Assembly: GCF_041146395.1 (NCBI RefSeq)
Contig: NC_091002.1
Location: forward strand, 7,992,501 to 8,056,500
Direction of reading: 5' to 3'
Source: Eulemur rufifrons
Lineage: Eukaryota; Chordata; Mammalia; Primates; Lemuridae
Length of the DNA stretch: 64,000 nt
The position numbers were made by a program, and so were the translations under genes. Numbering within the stretch: position 1 is the stretch's first letter; every line of letters begins with the position of its first letter. Under the pieces are notes generated by a model. The model was not told the origin of the DNA. It ran no database searches and saw nothing but the letters and a program-made list of their open reading frames with translations. Shown piece by piece: positions 51,765-63,130 of this stretch.

Positions 51765-54640
51765 TTCAGGTTAAGAAAGTTCCCTATTTCTAGTTTGCTG
51801 AGAAATTTTTTCTTTGTGAAGAGATTTTGAATTTTGTCAAATACTTTTGCTTCATTTATTGAGATGATTACATGGCTTTTCTTCTTTAGTCTATTAAGAA
51901 GATGCATTATGTTGATTAATTTAAAATTTTTTAGCCCCTCTGTATTTATTTCTGGGATAAAACTTGGTCATGAGAGTTGTTTTTTATTTGCTGGATTCAA
52001 TATGCTAATATTGCATTGAGGGTTTACACATCTACATCCATGAGAAATATTTGTCTATAGTTTTCCTTTTCTTGTAATGTCTCTGTCTGGATTGATATTG
52101 GGCTATCGTCAATGAACTGGAAAATGTTCCTTCCTATTCTACTTGCTAGGAGAGATCGTGTCAAATTGATGTTATTTCTTCCTTACATATTTGCTAGAAT
52201 TCTCCAGCAAAACAATCTCGGGCTGAAGCTCTCTTTTTTCCTGTAAGTACGGCTTTGACTACATTCCCCCAGATGTTGATATGTCTTATTTCCATTTTCA
52301 CTCACTGTGAAATGTCACAGTGACACTCTCACCCATGGGTTGTTCCAAATATGTTGTTTAGTTTCTCAATATTTGTCTTTCCTGTTGCCTTCCTGTCATT
52401 GATTTATAGTTTGATGCTGTTATGGTTCAAGATTGAAAGATTTCTACTCTTTTAGATTTGCTGAAATTGGTTTTGTGATCCAGCTGTATCTTCTAGTATT
52501 GGTTGGGGTGTTCTATATATGTCAATTAGATCTAATGACGCCATTCAGGTCTTTATTTTTACTAGTTTTCTGTTTACTTTTTTGTCCATTACCAAGACGG
52601 AGTTGACATCTCCAACTGTAATTTAAATTTGTCTGTTTCTCCTTTCAGCCCCATCAATTTTTGGCTCCTGCGTTTTCAGTCTGTTGTTAGTGCGTACACA
52701 TCTGACACTGTTATGAGTTCTTGGAGAACTGACTCCTATGTCGTGATGCAATGTCCCTCTCTATCTTTGACAATATTCCTTTTTCTAAAGTCTACCTTGT
52801 CTGATATTAATATAGCTACTTCCGCTTTCTTTGCTTAGCGTTAGAATGGTTTATCTTTTTTCCTCCTTTTACTTTTTGGAACCTATTTATATTTTATTTT
52901 TAAAGTTGGTTCCCTATAGACAACATGCAATTGAGTCTTGATTTTTTAAAAAATTAGATCTGACAATCTCTGCCTTTTACCTGGTATGTTTATACAATTC
53001 ACATTTAATGTGATTATTGATATGGTTTGATTAAAATCTATCATTTTGCTTGCCATTTTCTGTTTGTTCCATTCATTCTTTATTTATTTTTTGTTTCTCT
53101 GCCTTCTCTTTTGTCATCTGAGTAATTTATATGACTCCACTTTATATCCTCTACTGACCTATTATTTATACCTCTCAAAAAACTTTTAGTGGTTGCCTAT
53201 TGGTTTAAACATAAGTTTTTAGTTAATCAGAGTCTAGCTTTAAATAACCCTGTGCTGCTTCACATGCAATGTGAGGACTTAAAACAGCACAGTCCCATTG
53301 CTCCGTCCCCTCCGTCATGTTGGGGCCACGCCTTTACTTTCACATGTGCTGTAAACGCACAATACAGTGCTGCTGCTTGTGCTTTAGACAATTTATTTTC
53401 TTTCAAAGTAATTAGAAATTTGCAAAAACAAATTTAATTTTACCTTCATTAATTCCATCTCCAGTACTCTTCATTTCTTTGTGTGGATCTAAGTTTTGGT
53501 CCAATATCATAGTCCTTCTACCTGAAGAACGACTTTAGCATTTCTTTCAGAGTTGGTCTGCTTAAAATGCATTTTCTCAATTTTTGTTTATTTGAGAAAT
53601 GTATTATTTCTCCTTCATTTTTGAAAAATATTTTCTTGGGGTTTACTTTTTTTTTTTTCTTTCAGTAATTTAAAGATTCACTCCATTGTTTTCTGTCTTG
53701 CATGATGTCTGGTGAGAACTGTGCCACAAGTTGTACCTTTATTCTTCTGTGTATAATGCAGGATGGCTTCAATATTTTCCACTTGGCTTTGGTTTTCCAC
53801 AGTCTGAGTCTAATATGCCTACATGTGCTGTTTGTTGGTGCTTATGCTGCTGGCGCTCTCTGAGCTTCCGGGGTCTGTGCTGTGGCATCTGTCATTCATT
53901 TCAGTAAATTCTTAGCCGTCGCTTCTCTAAATGGTTCTTCTGCTCATTTCTCTTCTACTTCTGGGCTTCCAGTTGTGCACATGCTAGGACGTTTGCTGAA
54001 GTCTCATAGCTCTTGGATGCTCTGTTCAATCTTATGCGCATCCTTCCTTCTATTTTCCAGCCTGGGTAATTGTTTCTGACCTGTGTCTAAGGTCCGTGGT
54101 TCTGCCCTCAGCTGTGTAGGTCTCACTGATGCGCCACTGAGGGCACTGTCCCTGTCTGTCTCTGTGTTTTTCACTTTTTGAAATTCCATTTGATTCCTTC
54201 TCCCTGCTGAGACAACCCATCTGACCATGCACCTGTCCCCTGTCTCCGTTACAGCCTTCAACGTGGTGATGGTAGGCATTTTAAATTTCCCGTCGGATGT
54301 TCAGCACGCGTATCGCATCCTTTCTCTCTTAGGAGTGTGCTTTTCCCTGTCTTTTTGTCTGCTCCTGAATTTTGTGTTAAAGGCGACATCTGGTACAGGC
54401 ACACCTTCCTCCCGCCGACCCTTTGTGCAGGGCTTGAGTTACACAGCTGGGAGTCGGGCTGTTGTTGCCACGATGACTCCAGAGCTCCAGATGGCTGCAT
54501 AGCGCCTGCTTTGCAATGTCTGTCTGATTCTGAATTTTAGGTTTTCCTTGTGTGCTGTGCTTCCGAGAGTCTCTGTGCTCTACCTCTCTCCTGTTCCCTC
54601 TCACACTGTTCTGCTGTTTCTCGTGTTTCGGATCTTGTCA

Positions 54641-56214
54641 CTCGGTGGCAGGAGATGGGGGTGCTGCGGTCCTGACTGAGTCTCAGTCTCAGGTTGGCAT
54701 GTGGCCCTGGTTTGGGGGTTGTGGCCATCCTCAGAAACTCCCCCAGTTGCAGTTGTGGGCTCAGCCCTCAATCCTGCCCCCGCCCCTCCCCAGCAGCGGT
54801 GAGTGTTCACGGCGCCCTCCAGAGGAAGGCTCTGCGGCCTGGTGGACAGCGGGGAGAGGGCATGACTGGAGTCCCCTCCCCTGGTCCATGACAATGGACA
54901 CAACTTTGGGCTTCTTCCAGACTTTTCTGTGAGTGACCGGGGGAGGAGGGGTTTCAAGACAGAGCCAGGAGCATATCTGGACTCCCCGTTCCGTGGCCCT
55001 GGGGTGTACACTGTCCTGCAGCCTCCTGCCACCCCTGCTGGACTCTCCTCACCAGCATGTGATCACAGATCCCCCGTGAGTGCTCACTACTCTCAGAGCA
55101 GGTGCAGCTGTGGCTCGGGGACGCCGCTGCCTGCGCGGGGACAGTGCTCAGGAAAGGCGCTGCAGCCGCTGCTCAGTGTCCCGGAGCAACGCCGGGTCTG
55201 AGGCCTGGCCCTGGCCCTGTGGGCACCTTCTCCCAGCCAGGTCCCGCCAGGCAGACGCCCTTGTTGTGGCCTTTGTGCGGGTGAGGAAACCAAGGTGTAG
55301 GGATGTATAGGGATTTCCCCGAAGGTACCTGTCGGCCTGGCCCCAGAGCGCTGGCCCTTCCCATGTGTCCTTTGTCCACGCCACATAGGAGGCAGCGGCA
55401 CATCCAGGAGCAGGGCCGGCCCCCACCCCCTGCCTGGCAGAGGGGTACCGTGGTGCTTAATCTGTCTGGGGGAGGTGACCCGTACGTGGAATCTGTCGGG
55501 CAGCCCAGGGCTTGCCAGTTTCAGGATGCACGATTTTACTCCGGGTCAATCATCCCCCAGGCTGCCTGAGGCTTTGCAGCTTGCTGAACAAACTCCTGTT
55601 CTCTTCCCACGGACTGACTCATCTGGAAGCTTCCATCTGGGTGGTGGGCAGGGCTGGCTCTGGGAGGCTGTGTGGCATCACCTCACACAATTCCCCACAT
55701 CCTCTGCAAGGTTTGTGCCACTCAAAGAACATGACTAAGCCTTTGGCTTCCTGCAAATAATGAGGCTCTTTTTACACAGGGTCCCGGGTTAAATTGCCCC
55801 CGAACGGGACTTGGATGCGCTCACCGCTGCACCGCTGTTTGGTCAGCAAGCGTCCAGGATGGGGAATTTCTCCTGCATTTTACATGACTGCAGGGCCTGT
55901 TCCTTGCGCCTGTCTGGTCGCGTAACATCATGGAGGGTTTCTCAGGGCGGCCGGCCGGCTCTGAGCACAGCCGGGGTGGCGTTTGCTGCACAGCTGCTGC
56001 CCAGGCCCCTCTGCGGAGGTGCTGGGCCATGGCCCCATGGGGGCAGAGCAGTGGGGCCATCGGCATGTCCTTTGAAAATGGGCATTTGCCCAAGTCACGC
56101 TGGTGGAGGGGGACAGCAAGGCCAATGGGCCTGACTGGCTCCTCCATTTCCAGAGACGGAAGCATGGAGAGTGGCCGGGGACTGCGCATGATTGTGCAAG
56201 CCATGCGGGCTGGC
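54641..56214. other. GC-rich unique sequence, no gene recognised
   Basis: About 1.6 kb of GC-rich DNA with low-complexity frames. A small MIR is listed separately at 55,262. No CpG-island promoter or exon is supported. Confidence 0.5.
55262..55345 (-). repeat. MIR SINE fragment (antisense)
   Basis: GCGGGTGAGGAAACCAAGGT, GTAGGGATG and GATTTCCCCGAAGGTACC are the antisense MIR core. Confidence 0.6.
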
Positions 56215-56545
56215 ACTGTGTGTATGCATGTGTATCGGGTGTGTGTGTGTGTGCATGTATGTGTGTATGCACACCTGTGTGTACATGGTGTGTGTGTACG
56301 CGTGGGGCTGTGCATATGCAAGAATGTGTGTGTGCGTGTGTGCCTATATGGGGTATAAGAGTGTGTGTATGAATTTGTGCATGTGTGTAGTTGTGTGTGC
56401 ATGTGCGTGGGTGTATGTTCGTGAATGTGCACATGGGTATGCGCATGTGCATACATGTGTGCATGGTGCATGTATGTGCACATATCTCTGTGTGTGCTCA
56501 CATGCACATATGTACACGGGTGCACATGTGTGTTTGAGACAGAGA
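56215..56545 (+). repeat. Compound GT-rich microsatellite (TGTGTATGTGCA-type)
   Basis: About 330 bp of alternating purine-pyrimidine DNA, TG with frequent CA, TA and GCA variants, ending in (AG)n at 56,540. On the minus strand it makes a histidine/threonine-rich artefact frame (56,609-55,821). It has Z-DNA potential. Confidence 0.9.
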
Positions 56546-57239
56546 GAGAGCTGCTCGCGGGCACTGTCCATGTTTGGCAGATTCCCAGCAGGTAAATCAA
56601 TGACCCCATGGCCTAATAAATCAATGACCCAACAAAGACGGGACATTTGACACTCAGGGCCAATACCCAGGCCTGCTGCACATGGCATCAGACACTCTGC
56701 GTGTCCATAGCACAGACCTGGATTTCCTATTTCCAAATTATTAGGCATAGTGAACATTTCGTTTCTTAATTTCTTCGAAATACAGGTTGTGTTCTGTCCC
56801 TCCCACCTCAGAGCCCTTCTGTGGCTCGAGACTCCTTAGCTCCGAATAGCCTGGCCAAGCGGTCTCTCCCCACCACCGTGCCCCACTGCCCTCCTGCAGA
56901 CCACATACAGAGCAAGTGGCTGCTTCTCTGAGCTTCGATTTCCCTGTTTGTAAAACGCCTTCCTCCCCGAGCAGCAGGATTGAGGCTGTACCACGCTCGG
57001 CCTGGGCCCGGGCCCGCAGGTAGTTTTCCTTCTGGTCTGCACGCCTGTCTTCCCAAGGGTGGGGCCTACGTTCTCTCTGCTGCGGGGTCCCTCACAGCAC
57101 CCAGCCTCGTGCCTTGCAGACAGAGGACACGCAGCGCAGCACAGAGCTGCCAGGGAGCGTCCGCAGCTTCTCTTTCCCAGGACGTGCGAGATTTATCTCC
57201 ACTGCAGCTCCGACCGCAAACCTGATGGTCTCTCCAGAG
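56546..57239. other. Unique sequence with MIR trace
   Basis: A short direct repeat (AATCAATGACCC twice, 56,596-56,630) is present. At 56,925-56,965 TGAGCTTCGATTTCCCTGTT and TGTAAAACGCC is a decayed sense MIR core. No exon. Confidence 0.5.
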
Positions 57240-57560
57240 ACATAAAGCAAATACCTAGAAACTCCCCCCGAATCAGATGCTCACTGAGCCTGGGACCTCC
57301 TGTCCAGCCTGGGCCGGGGGCAAGAATCCCGTTTTCTGCGACTCTTTTTGCTCTAATGGTCAGGTTCACGGGCTGTACGTGTAATCTGAAGCATTCGGTA
57401 GCGATCTAATTAAATGTTAACACATCATTAAAGTGATTTGCGATAAGCACAGTTAACAGTTTGATAAATCCATTCCGGGCTGACTCCATGCTGAAAACAA
57501 TCACTCCTCATCAGGCGTGGGCTGTTGACGTCCGCTGAATGTGGAGGGGACACCCGCGCA
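57240..57560. promoter_or_regulatory. Candidate conserved non-coding element, homeodomain/TEAD motifs
   Basis: A 320-bp non-repeat block with TTTTTGCTCTAATGGTCAGG, TGTACGTGTAATCTGAAGC, CGATCTAATTAAATGTTAAC (CTAATTAAAT at 57,406-57,415), CACATCATTAAAGTGATTTG, GCGATAAGCACAGTTAACAG, GATAAATCCATTCCGGGC and AACAATCACTCCTCATC. It combines homeodomain, GATA-like and CATTCC (TEAD) cores and shares CTAATTAAAT with the 42.2-kb block. No coding signal. Confidence 0.5.
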
Positions 57561-57699
57561 GCAGCCATGCGCCAGCCCCGACGGCGGTGCCCGGGGACGT
57601 GGGAAGGGCTGTGTGTGGACGTGGGAGCTGGGGCGGGGCGCGGGCAGCAGTTAATCCCAGGGCTCTGGTGTCTGGGTGTCACCGTGCGGCCGGCACGCC
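57561..57699. other. Short CpG-rich patch
   Basis: GACGGCGGTGCCCGGGGACG and GGGGCGGGGCGCGGGCAGC give local CpG density, but the patch is under 150 bp, too short to call a CpG island. Confidence 0.45.
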
Positions 57700-57840
57700 T
57701 TGCACGGGATTAAGGAAGCGGCTGCTCTCGCCCCTGGTTGACACTCTGCAATGACAGCAGCCTCCCAGTTGAAGGCTGTGAATTATTGCTTGTTAATGGG
57801 ATTAATTGCCTCAGGAATTAACTCTGCATTTCTGTGCACC
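57700..57840. promoter_or_regulatory. Candidate conserved non-coding element
   Basis: CGGGATTAAGGAAGCGGC, GTGAATTATTGCTTGTTAAT, GGGATTAATTGCCTC and AGGAATTAACTCTGC form a dense series of ATTA/TTAA cores including a GGGATTAATTG site, immediately after a CpG-rich patch. It may be continuous with the 57.2-57.6 kb block. Confidence 0.45.
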
Positions 57841-59391
57841 TGGTGGCGTGGGCGGGACGGGAGCTGTGCTTGTCTGTGAGTAGGAGGCAGGGGAGAAGCT
57901 CCGGAGCGCAGCGTTCCTGCTCAGGGGAGGCAGCAGCCTCAGGAAATGCAGAACGGCCTCATGGCGAAGCTCTACGTGAAGGAAAATCTCGTGGTCCTCG
58001 AGGACAAAAAGGGTCCCCGGAATATCAGTGGCTGTGGGAACAGGATGGTGCCAAGTGATCATCGGAGCCCAAACCCCTCATTAGACAGCCAGGGAAACTG
58101 AGGCCCAGGAGGGGGCGACCTAACCAGGGCGGGCACCGGAGCCTGGCGCGTGTGGTTGGTGAGCAGGTCCCGGCCACGTGTTAGGACGGCTGGGCTTGGA
58201 CTGCAGCCAAGCTGCTCCGGCCAGCACCCAGGGCCCTCCGTCCCCCCCCCCGCAGCGGTGAGGGTTGCGGGTGTGAGTGTCAGCGCATGCGGGGCGCCTC
58301 CCACCCCCGCTCCAAGTGCCGGAAATGAGGCTGAAGATTCAGATCCAGCCGCGGCTCGTTTTCAGTCGCGCAGTCGCTCACCGGCAAGTTCACAGAGAAA
58401 CAACCGAGTGCCGGGCACTGCAGTGAGGACATCGCTGGCGCCTTTGTCCCCGGCCTCCGCCCTGCCGTGCCCTCCTCACCCTCAGACTCCACCGAGTACA
58501 TCTTTCAGCAGCTGCCTTTGTCCCTTTCGGGACCACACACAAGTCCCTCCCGCTGCCCGGATGCTGGCACCTCTCCTTATTCACCCTGGGGCCCAGCTGG
58601 GGCGCTGCCTCTGGAGACGCCCCAGGACTCCGGGGACTGGGCTGGGTGTCCCTGCTCCGCCCCTCCTGCCCCTTGCTGGCTGCAGCGTGCCCTCGGAGCT
58701 GGGCTGTGGCCACGGCGGAGGGCTGCTTGGCCGGCAGGTGGGCTGGGCTAGTTCTGGGAGCCTGGGTGCCGTACCCGTGAAACGGCCCCTCAAGGTTCCC
58801 TGTGCAGAGCAAACGAAGTAACGCGCAGGAAGCCCTCAGCACCTGTTAAGGGCCCGCTGGCATCAGCCGTCGTCATGACTACTGTCTTGGCAGGGATGGC
58901 ATCTGTCGGGTTTGCACAGCACCTGCCCAGGCACTGAACTGCGGTGAGCTGCCACTTCTGGTCCCTTCTTTGCGGATCTCATCATGAGAAGAGCAGGCAG
59001 GCCAACAGCGTCAGGGCCCGAGGAAGGGCAAACCTGAGGTGGCGCGGAGCAGAGGAGGTGACAGAAAGCTTCGTGGAGATGGCACTCACCTGATCTGGGC
59101 CTTAAATCAGGAACCAGGCGAAGCACACTGCATATATGCGTGTATTCCGGTGGAGGGAGGGAAGGCGGGGAGGGGAAGCTCCGGGGAAGGGAAAGGCCCA
59201 TGTTAGGCCAAAGCTGAGGTTCTGAAGAGCTGGGGGCGTCTTGGCATTTCTGGTGCTAAGGGACCGGAGGGAAGGGTCTTAATAGCACTTGCGGGGTGGA
59301 CAGAGACCATAAGAGGCAGAAACTTGAGATCTCTGCTGACGAGGAGGAAGTTTGTGGTGTAGAGGATACGTGGGTCATGAAGGGTTTTACC
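57841..59391. other. GC-rich unique sequence with L2/MIR relics
   Basis: A sense C-run lies at 58,242-58,251. An antisense MIR lies at 58,085-58,135 (GGGAAACTGAGGCCCAGGAG). At 59,040-59,260 CTTCGTGGAGATGGCACTCA, CCTGATCTGGGCCTTAAATC and a GGAAGCTCCGGGGAAGGG run look like antisense L2. No exon, although the 223-codon plus frame at 58,150-58,821 spans it. Confidence 0.45.
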
Positions 59392-60362
59392 CAGTCTGAC
59401 AAGCTTATACTTGGAGTATTTAGCCCACTTACATTCTGTGTAATCACTGATATAAATGGATATTTACCATCTTACTATTTGTTTTCTATTTGTCCTCTCT
59501 TTTCTCTCTTTAATTGCCATCTTTGAATTAATCTATTTAAAAATTATTAGCCTATGCTCCTCTATTAACTTATTAGTTCTAGTGGTAACCTAGAGATTAA
59601 AACACATTATTCACATATGATAATATAATAGGAATGATTTCTTTGACCACGTTCCCGATGCTGTTAGATCCTTGAAACACTTAAATTTCATTTACGCTGC
59701 CATGTATCACATTATCATTTTTGGCCATTTATTTATAAGTATGTTTTAAATCCCATACTACACTATTATAATCATTTTGAACAGTCAATACTCATTTATA
59801 TTTATAAGCATGTTTACTCTTTTTTTACTCATATCCCTTCCTATATTCGTGTGTTTTAGCCAGATTATTTTCCTTTTGCCTACAGTATCCATTTTAATAT
59901 TTCTTTTAGTGTGAGTATGCCAGTGGCAAAGAAACAGTTTTTTTGCACTCTCATTTCAGAGGATAGTTTACCAGGGTATAGAAAGCAAGGTGGGCAGATC
60001 ATGTCTTTCAGTGCTTTAAAAAGGTCATTCGATGGTCTTATAACTTCCATGGTTTTCTTAAGAAGTCAGTTTAAACTGTTTTCCTAAAGATAATGTGTAT
60101 AACGCATTGCTTTTCCCTCTGGATTATTCTTAAGATTTTCTCATTGTATTTTTCTTAAATGTTTTATCTGGTCTTTTTTGTCTCTTTTTCCCCCCAGCAG
60201 TTTTACAATGATGTGCCTAAGTATAATTAGTTTTGTTTTGTTTTGTTCTTTTGTATTTCTCCTGGTTAGGATTTGCAGAGCCTTTTAGATTTGTGAGTTT
60301 ATTTCTTACAACTAATTTAGAAATTTCTATGTCAATATTTCTTCAAATTTTCTTCTGCCCCA
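59392..60362 (-). repeat. L1 5'-region fragment, part 1 (antisense)
   Basis: Starts CAGTCTGACAAGC, then GGAGTATTTAGCCCACTTAC and CTTACTATTTGTTTTCTATT, the same module as about 52,960-53,090 in the neighbouring L1. Later phrases (TCATTTCAGAGGATAGTTTA, CAATGATGTGCCTAAGTATA, GTCAATATTTCTTCAAATTT) keep L1 5'-region order. It contains no ORF2 at all. Confidence 0.65.
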
Positions 60363-60716
60363 TTATCTTAGTTTGCTTGGCTGCTATAAAAAAAATACCA
60401 TAAATTGGATGACTTAAGCAACAGACATTTGTTTCTCATAGTTCTGGAGGCTGGGAGGTTCAGGATCAAGGTGCTGGCCCAATTGATTCCTAGCAAGGCC
60501 CTCTTCCTGGCTCGGCAATCTTCTTGCTGTATCCTCACATGAGAAATTGAAGGGGGCGGGGAGATACCTTGTCTCTTCATACAAGGGCATTAATCCAATC
60601 ATGAGGACCCCGTCTTCATGGCCTGATTACCTCCCGAAGGCCCTATCTCCAAATGCCATCACTTGGGGGTTAGGGCTTTAACATGAATGGGGCGGGGGAG
60701 ACAATGCCATCCAACA
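60363..60716 (-). mobile_element. MLT1-type ERVL-MaLR solo LTR (antisense) inside L1
   Basis: TTAGTTTGCTTGGCTGCTAT, GGATGACTTAAGCAACAGAC, CATAGTTCTGGAGGCTGGGA, TTACCTCCCGAAGGCCCTAT, CTCCAAATGCCATCACTTGG and GGGTTAGGGCTTTAACATG form a nearly complete MLT1 LTR in reverse (354 bp). L1 sequence resumes on the right with the phrase expected just downstream of where it stopped, so this is a clean insertion into older L1. It is non-coding. Confidence 0.85.
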
Positions 60717-61700
60717 CACCCACGTGCTGTCTCTTCTCCTTCTGGGACTCCGATTTCAAATACATAAGACATTTGCATACTGTCCTACCTGCCCTTTGCT
60801 GTTTTATGCATCTTCCATTCTTTCTTCTCTGTGTGTTACAATTTAAATATTATCTATCGACCTGTCTTCCATTTAACTAATCTTATCTTCTATTGTGTCT
60901 ACCCTGCTATTAAATCCATCTACTGAGTTGTTAATTTTGGATTTTTTTCATGTTTAGATTTTTTATTTGATTTTTTTTATAGATTCCAATTCTCTGTTGA
61001 TATTTTCCTTTTAAAAATCTATTTGCTCCATAATTTACTCTTTTTAGACATACATTAATTACAGTTATTTTAAAGTCCTTGTCAGCCAACTCCAGTATCT
61101 GGCCAAATACTGCATTGGTTTCTATTGTCTGGTTCCTTCCTCAGCTTTCGTTTGTAGGATTCTGTCTCTTGGCATTCTAATGTTTTTTATTTATTGGCAG
61201 ATATTGTATACAAAATTAGGCTTCAGTGGGTTTTATTTTCTACCAGAGAGAGCTCCCCCTTTTCTCTGCTAGGCAGATAAAGTGTAAGCTGGTGAGTATT
61301 AGGTGGGGTTTCAGATCTGGTAAGATTCAACCTCCCTCTGACTCACCCTGTTCTCGGGGCAGCCCTTCAGGTCCTCACCCGAGAGTCACTGTGGTCATGG
61401 GTTCACTCATCCTGGTGTGTCTTTGCCTCTTTAACCCCAAGACTGAAGAAAATTCCACTCTGCTTTTCAGAGCTTTTGGCCTGGTGTTTTATCCTCTCTG
61501 CCCACTTCCCAGGCAGCTTCGGAGTCTGGCAAATATCTCAACAGGGAAATGGTCCATGTTTTTGAAGCCCTTAAAGCTGCCAGTTTTGTGACTCCAGCTC
61601 TGCACAAGCACCCAAAGCTCCAAGGGCTTCCTGGGCCCTCCCTGAGCAAGCACATCCCTGTCTAGGATCAGCAGAGTCCCCGGGAAATGTGGCTGGGGGT
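60717..61700 (-). repeat. L1 5'-region fragment, part 2 (antisense)
   Basis: CTCTTCTCCTTCTGGGACTC right after the LTR is the standard L1 phrase, followed by TTTAAAGTCCTTGTCAGCC and TGGTTTCTATTGTCTGG, then a progressively GC-richer 5' end (CCTCTGACTCACCCTG and onward). Right boundary approximate. Confidence 0.6.
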
Positions 61701-61879
61701 AGTCAGCACCGGCCCCCCCCAGCCCCCCTATACAGGCCTCTGCTTTCTGAAATCCCGGCCTTTTGTCCTGCGGAGTCCTGATGCCTTTAAACAGGTGATT
61801 TTGCACTCAGTCTATCACAAACTCTTCCACCCGACACAGAAGCTGGTGATCGGGTTAAACAAGTGAATTGCATCAGTTG
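61701..61879. other. Short unique spacer
   Basis: Nothing identifiable. Confidence 0.45.
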
Positions 61880-62255
61880 TTTGGAGAACTCTGTTTATCT
61901 GCAGGATCTGCCCATCTTTCACGATGACTCCTTCCTCCAAGCCTTGCTTGTCCAGTGGCTGTGCCCGCCACCCTCAGGCTGCCCCACGCCCACCTTCTTC
62001 TTGAGGCTTCCTCGACAACCCCATTCAGGACCCCACTGCCTCCCCCAGCTCTGGTCCCCCTTCCTGCCCACTCTTCTCCTTGGCTTGCCCCCCGCTGACA
62101 TGGCACATGTTACCTGTTTCTTTGCGGCATGTCTGCCTCCGTCAGTGACCGTACGTTTCCCCAGGGCAGGAATTTTTATGTTCTGTTCATGGCTGGATAT
62201 CAGGCCAATATCAGCACCAGGCACATAATATGTGCTCAACAAATATTTGTTGAAT
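61880..62255 (+). repeat. L2 3' end (sense), good copy
   Basis: TTGAGGCTTCCTCGACAACC, CTCTTCTCCTTGGCTTGCCC, CCCCAGGGCAGGAATTTTTA, CACCAGGCACATAATATG and TGCTCAACAAATATTTGTTG with GAATAACT reproduce the LINE-2 3' region in order, including its hallmark terminus. Confidence 0.82.
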
Positions 62256-62380
62256 AACTATTATTAGTCTTATTTAACAGATAAGTAAACTAGGGCCAAC
62301 TTTAAATAACTTAAGCAAAGTTATATAATTTTAACTTAAATAATTCAAGCAAGATTGCACAAAGGCAAAACCAGCAATTT
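62256..62380 (-). repeat. MIR SINE fragment (antisense)
   Basis: ATTATTAGTCTTATTTAACA, GATAAGTAAACTAGGGCC, TTAAGCAAAGTTATATAA and AAGATTGCACAAAGGC follow antisense MIR order directly after an L2 end. Confidence 0.55.
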
Positions 62381-62439
62381 TTCTATCTCTTAGACTAGAG
62401 AAACTGGACTGGATAGGGTATAATGACTCTAGGGCACTT

Positions 62440-62640
62440 CCTGGTAGGTTTTTTGTTTTTTAACTGAGCCCCTGATATTAACATGCATTCTTTTACATCT
62501 TTTTTTCCTCTGGAAAGTTGGGCTAACATTTTTTAAAAATCATTAATGGAATTAAGGGCCCTGATTTAGCAGTAAATGAAGATGTCTAATATATGGAGAG
62601 CAGAAACCTTGTAACAGGTGGTTCAAACCAGTTTTTCATT
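62440..62640. promoter_or_regulatory. AT-rich island, possible regulatory element
   Basis: TGATATTAACATGCATTC, AATCATTAATGGAATTAAGG, TTTAGCAGTAAATGAAG and CATTAAGTAACTG are ATTA-rich and match no repeat. It could also be an unrecognised old repeat. Confidence 0.33.
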
Positions 62641-62659
62641 AAGTAACTGATAAAAAGAA

Positions 62660-62765
62660 TGTGAGGCACAGTGGGGCCAAGGGACTTGCCCAAAGTCATC
62701 CTGCAGGAGGTGGTTGGCCTGAGTCTGGCGTTAAACTGTAATGGGACATGCCACACGATTCACAG
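62660..62765 (-). repeat. MIR SINE fragment (antisense)
   Basis: TGAGGCACAGTGGGGCCAAG, GGACTTGCCCAAAGTCATCC and TGGCCTGAGTCTGGCG form a clear antisense MIR core. Confidence 0.8.
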
Positions 62766-62799
62766 AGCTAATAGTACACTGCTCTGCCTTGGCTAGCTC

Positions 62800-63130
62800 T
62801 ACTCCGAGGTATTGAGGAGGTGGTGTTTGGGTAGGGTTTTGAAGGATGAGTAGGAGTTTACAGATGAAGAAAATGGGAAGGACACTCTAGCTAGAGGGAA
62901 CAGCATGAGGAGGACACTGGGAGAAGCTCAGCAGGATGGTAGGAGCCGGAGGAGACGTGAGGGGGATGGGGCTGGAGAGGGACCGGGGCATTCGTGGCCC
63001 AGCGAGCCCGGGTCCCCCAAGGTGGGTGGGAGATACTCTTGGTTTTAAGGAGGACAGAGATGTGAAGTCCAGGAGAGCAGTGCAGAGACGGTTGTCACAA
63101 CAGGCAGTCGGAGCCTAAGCAGGGCGCTGG
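62800..63130 (-). repeat. L2-like LINE relic (antisense)
   Basis: TAGGGTTTTGAAGGATGAGT, AGGAGTTTACAGATGAAG, CTAGAGGGAACAGCATGAGG and a CAGCGAGCCCGGGTCC run follow antisense LINE-2 order. The beginning is clear, the end soft. Confidence 0.6.

Larger units (their letters stand above)
50201..54640 (-). mobile_element. Old L1M copy with 5' region, antisense, about 4.1 kb without Alu
   Basis: In reverse order: short 3' part (50,201-50,760 around the Alu), ORF2 C-terminal half and reverse transcriptase (50,850-52,400), endonuclease region (52,400-52,850), then upstream sequence with the phrase TCTGACAATCTCTGCC at about 52,960 and an L1 5'-region stretch to about 54,640. Everything is riddled with stops. 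A 36-bp tandem duplication (51,693-51,764) and an Alu are internal. The 5' region runs parallel to 59,392-61,700. Confidence 0.75.

Noticed and set aside
55821..56609. His/Thr-rich 262-codon minus-strand frame
   Set aside because: Translation of the GT-rich microsatellite; no start context or domain.
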